This document shows positions 5,253-6,307 of a stretch of 6,307 nucleotides of DNA, piece by piece. Source of the DNA: an uncultured Blautia sp. (GTDB taxonomy: Bacteria; Bacillota; Clostridia; Lachnospirales; Lachnospiraceae); assembly GCA_934394545.1 (NCBI GenBank), contig CAKRRG010000110.1, forward strand, positions 1 through 6,307, in the 5' to 3' direction. Under the pieces are notes generated by a model. The model was not told the origin of the DNA. It worked only from the letters and a program-made list of their open reading frames with translations, and made no database searches. A program made the translations under genes and the position numbers. Position 1 is the first letter of the stretch, and each line of letters starts with the position of its first letter.

Positions 5253-6113
5253 ATGGTAAACAGAAACTACAAGGATACTATATTCAGAATGCTCTTTTCC
5301 GACCGGAAGAACTTGCTTTCGCTTTACAATGCGATTAATGGAACATCCTATGAGAACCCGGAAGAGTTGGAGATTGTGACGCTTGAGAATGCTATTTATA
5401 TGGGAATGAAAAATGATCTGGCATTTATCATTGACACGAATCTTTTCCTGTATGAACACCAGTCGACTTACACACCAAACATGCCCCTGCGGGATCTTTT
5501 CTACATATCTGCAGAATACCAGAAGCTGGTGAATCAGAAGTCTCTGTATTCGTCAGCATTGCAGAAAATTCCAGCACCGAATTTTATTGTGTTCTACAAT
5601 GGGATGGATAAGAAAGAAGATAGATGGGAGAACTGCCTGTCAGAAGCGTACGAGAATTTATTCGGTGAGCCGAAGCTGGAGCTAAAAGTAGTAACTTTAA
5701 ACATTAATGAAGGCAGAAACCATGAATTATTGGAGCAGTGCCAGATCTTAAGAGAATATGCAGCATATGTAGCACTGGTACGTAAATATGCGAAATCCAT
5801 GGAGCTAGAGGCAGCAGTGGAAAAAGCTGTAGACAAATGTATTCATGATGGAATTCTGGAAGAATTTCTTCAAAGGAATAGAGCGGAGGTTATCGCGGTG
5901 AGTATATTTGAGTATGACAAAGAAGAGGAAGAACGAAAGCTGAGAAAAGCAGAATTTGAGGCGGGGGAACTGAGTGGAATAGAGAAAGGAAGGCAACGGG
6001 AAAGACTGGAAATAGTGCAGACATTAGTGGAAAATGGAATGTCTGTTTTGGAGATTGCAAATATGCTTAAAGTCAGTGAAAAAGACGTTCTGGAAATGGT
6101 GAAAATGAAATAA
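5253..6113 (+). CDS. Rpn-family recombination-promoting nuclease / putative transposase
   Basis: This 286-residue protein matches the Firmicutes branch of the Rpn/PDDEXK_2 family (often annotated as a putative transposase). The nuclease core is N-terminal: the opening NRNYKDTIFRMLFSDRKNLL (3-22), NDLAF with D55, the strand ending YEHQS (67-71) that supplies E68 and Q70 as the E-x-Q form of the active site, then NMPLRDLFYISAEY (76-89) and FIVFYNG (111-117). A linker includes CIHDGILEEFLQRNRAEVI (196-214). The C-terminal part is charged and helical, with EKGRQRERLE (244-253), and ends in an HTH-like SVLEIANMLKVSEKDVLEMV (264-283). Rpn proteins are DNA endonucleases; E. coli members increase RecA-independent recombination and act in anti-phage defence. 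AAAGGAGG at 5237-5244 fixes the start. An in-frame internal start lies at 5898. The gene appears intact. Confidence 0.88.
   Translation: MVNRNYKDTIFRMLFSDRKNLLSLYNAINGTSYENPEELEIVTLENAIYMGMKNDLAFIIDTNLFLYEHQSTYTPNMPLRDLFYISAEYQKLVNQKSLYSSALQKIPAPNFIVFYNGMDKKEDRWENCLSEAYENLFGEPKLELKVVTLNINEGRNHELLEQCQILREYAAYVALVRKYAKSMELEAAVEKAVDKCIHDGILEEFLQRNRAEVIAVSIFEYDKEEEERKLRKAEFEAGELSGIEKGRQRERLEIVQTLVENGMSVLEIANMLKVSEKDVLEMVKMK
5898..6113 (+). CDS. Possible intragenic RpnS-like small protein (internal GTG start)
   Basis: Inside the Rpn gene, GGAGG at 5885-5889 stands 8 nt before an in-frame GTG (5898-5900, codon 216). Initiation there would give a 71-residue protein, the C-terminal charged helical region plus the HTH-like end, without the nuclease core. 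In E. coli Rpn genes, the variable C-terminal domain is translated separately as RpnS and blocks the toxic full-length RpnL. The domain boundary, frame and ribosome binding site all fit that model. However, GGAGG here also simply encodes Ala-Glu-Val (211-213), so it could be coincidental. No expression evidence exists in the sequence itself. Confidence 0.4.
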   Translation: MSIFEYDKEEEERKLRKAEFEAGELSGIEKGRQRERLEIVQTLVENGMSVLEIANMLKVSEKDVLEMVKMK

Positions 6114-6148
6114 AAGGTATAAACTTGTAACATAAAGAACAAAAGAAC

Positions 6149-6225
6149 AGGGTACATTTTACTAAGCAAATCATTGGTACATATTTTTATGTGTCGTTTT
6201 GCTTATGAAATGTACCCTCTTTTTT
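6149..6225 (+). terminator. Long hairpin with T-tract after the Rpn gene; IS-end-like
   Basis: AGGGTACATTT (6149-6159) pairs perfectly with AAATGTACCCT (6208-6218). After a small internal loop, eight more pairs join 6163-6170 with 6198-6205, and a 5-bp mini-hairpin (6179-6183 with 6188-6192) lies in the loop. Six T residues follow (6220-6225), so it should terminate the Rpn transcript. The stem is unusually long for a simple terminator and contains GGTACAT twice directly (6151, 6176) and once inverted, recalling repeated terminal units of IS21-type elements. Confidence 0.75.
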
Positions 6226-6259
6226 ATGCCCTGAAAAAAATTCTCAATTAAAAACAGAA

Positions 6260-6279
6260 AAGCTGAAGTTTATCAGCTT
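6260..6279. repeat. 7-bp inverted repeat abutting the -35 box
   Basis: AAGCTGA (6260-6266) and TCAGCTT (6273-6279) form a perfect inverted repeat with a 6-nt loop. The right arm overlaps the first two bases of the -35 box of the promoter at 6278-6306. It could be an additional regulator site; chance is also possible. Confidence 0.4.
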
Positions 6280-6306
6280 GACAACATATACCCCTATAGG
6301 TATAAT
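6278..6306 (+). promoter_or_regulatory. Consensus promoter for an operon beyond the right edge
   Basis: TTGACA (6278-6283) and TATAAT (6301-6306) match the sigma-A consensus perfectly and are separated by the optimal 17 nt. Transcription would begin a few bases outside the window, rightward. So strong a promoter is expected to need repression, and a palindrome fills its spacer (6287-6304). Confidence 0.88.
6287..6304 (+). promoter_or_regulatory. CsoR-type operator in the promoter spacer
   Basis: TATACC (6287-6292) and GGTATA (6299-6304) are perfect inverted arms around CCTATA, and the inner CCTATAGG (6293-6300) is itself palindromic. CsoR-family repressors bind pseudo-palindromes with TACC/GGTA flanks and a short G/C-containing core. 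Placement between -35 and -10 would exclude RNA polymerase. The csoR-like gene at 4623-4898 is the natural partner. The downstream target, perhaps a copper exporter or chaperone, lies outside the window. Confidence 0.7.
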
Positions 6307-6307
6307 G

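Noticed and set aside
5166..5459. 97-codon minus-strand frame over the Rpn start
   Set aside because: It is antisense to the Rpn leader and nuclease core, with no recognisable domain or supported start.
1..6307. CRISPR array, tRNA, rRNA, prophage or intact transposase
   Set aside because: No regularly spaced repeats, no tRNA-like cloverleaf, no rRNA sequence and no DDE/HUH transposase or integrase motif was seen. The putative transposase label of the Rpn gene refers to its nuclease family, not to a mobile element with ends.

Overview
The window looks like chromosomal DNA from a low-to-moderate G+C Gram-positive gut anaerobe of the Clostridia, most likely Lachnospiraceae. The reasons are A/T-rich intergenic DNA, strong AAGGAGG-type ribosome binding sites, sigma-A-like promoters, and genes typical of that family: a YtrA-type GntR regulator with an ABC exporter, an AAA-ATPase_like/PD-(D/E)XK protein, and an Rpn-type nuclease. 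All genes are on the plus strand. Identifications come from reading motifs by eye; no database search was run.

Layout. (1) 39-728 encodes a YoaK/DUF1275 membrane protein and ends at a strong intrinsic terminator (767-796). (2) 880-2757 is a three-gene operon: a short GntR/YtrA-like repressor, an ABC ATPase with a degenerate Q-loop and signature, and a six-helix ABC permease. It has a consensus-like promoter overlapped by a dyad that is a plausible self-operator. Two GC-rich hairpins follow (2773-2828). (3) 2932-4617 encodes a 561-residue AAA-ATPase_like protein with a C-terminal PD-(D/E)XK nuclease-like domain. Only 5 nt later comes a CsoR-family metal sensor (4623-4898) with the complete Cys-His-Cys copper-site pattern. 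(4) 4899-5252 has no credible gene but is rich in inverted repeats. It holds a likely promoter and a structured leader for the next gene. (5) 5253-6113 encodes an Rpn-family PD-(D/E)XK nuclease, followed by a long hairpin terminator that resembles an insertion-sequence end. (6) The window stops on a near-perfect promoter (TTGACA-17-TATAAT). Its spacer holds a TATACC-N6-GGTATA palindrome of the type bound by CsoR-family repressors, so a metal-responsive operon probably begins just beyond the right edge.

How the parts may work together. The GntR-ABC operon is a self-contained, probably envelope-stress or peptide-export unit. The CsoR protein is the obvious candidate to bind the operator at the right edge, with the Rpn gene lying between regulator and target. 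The most interesting observation is inside the Rpn gene. A GGAGG motif sits 8 nt before an in-frame GTG (5898), which would give a separate 71-residue C-terminal protein. This matches the gene-within-a-gene toxin/antitoxin arrangement (RpnL/RpnS) known for E. coli Rpn anti-phage proteins. Together with the structured leader that can mask the ribosome binding site, it suggests tight translational control of a potentially toxic nuclease. This is inference from sequence and needs experimental support.
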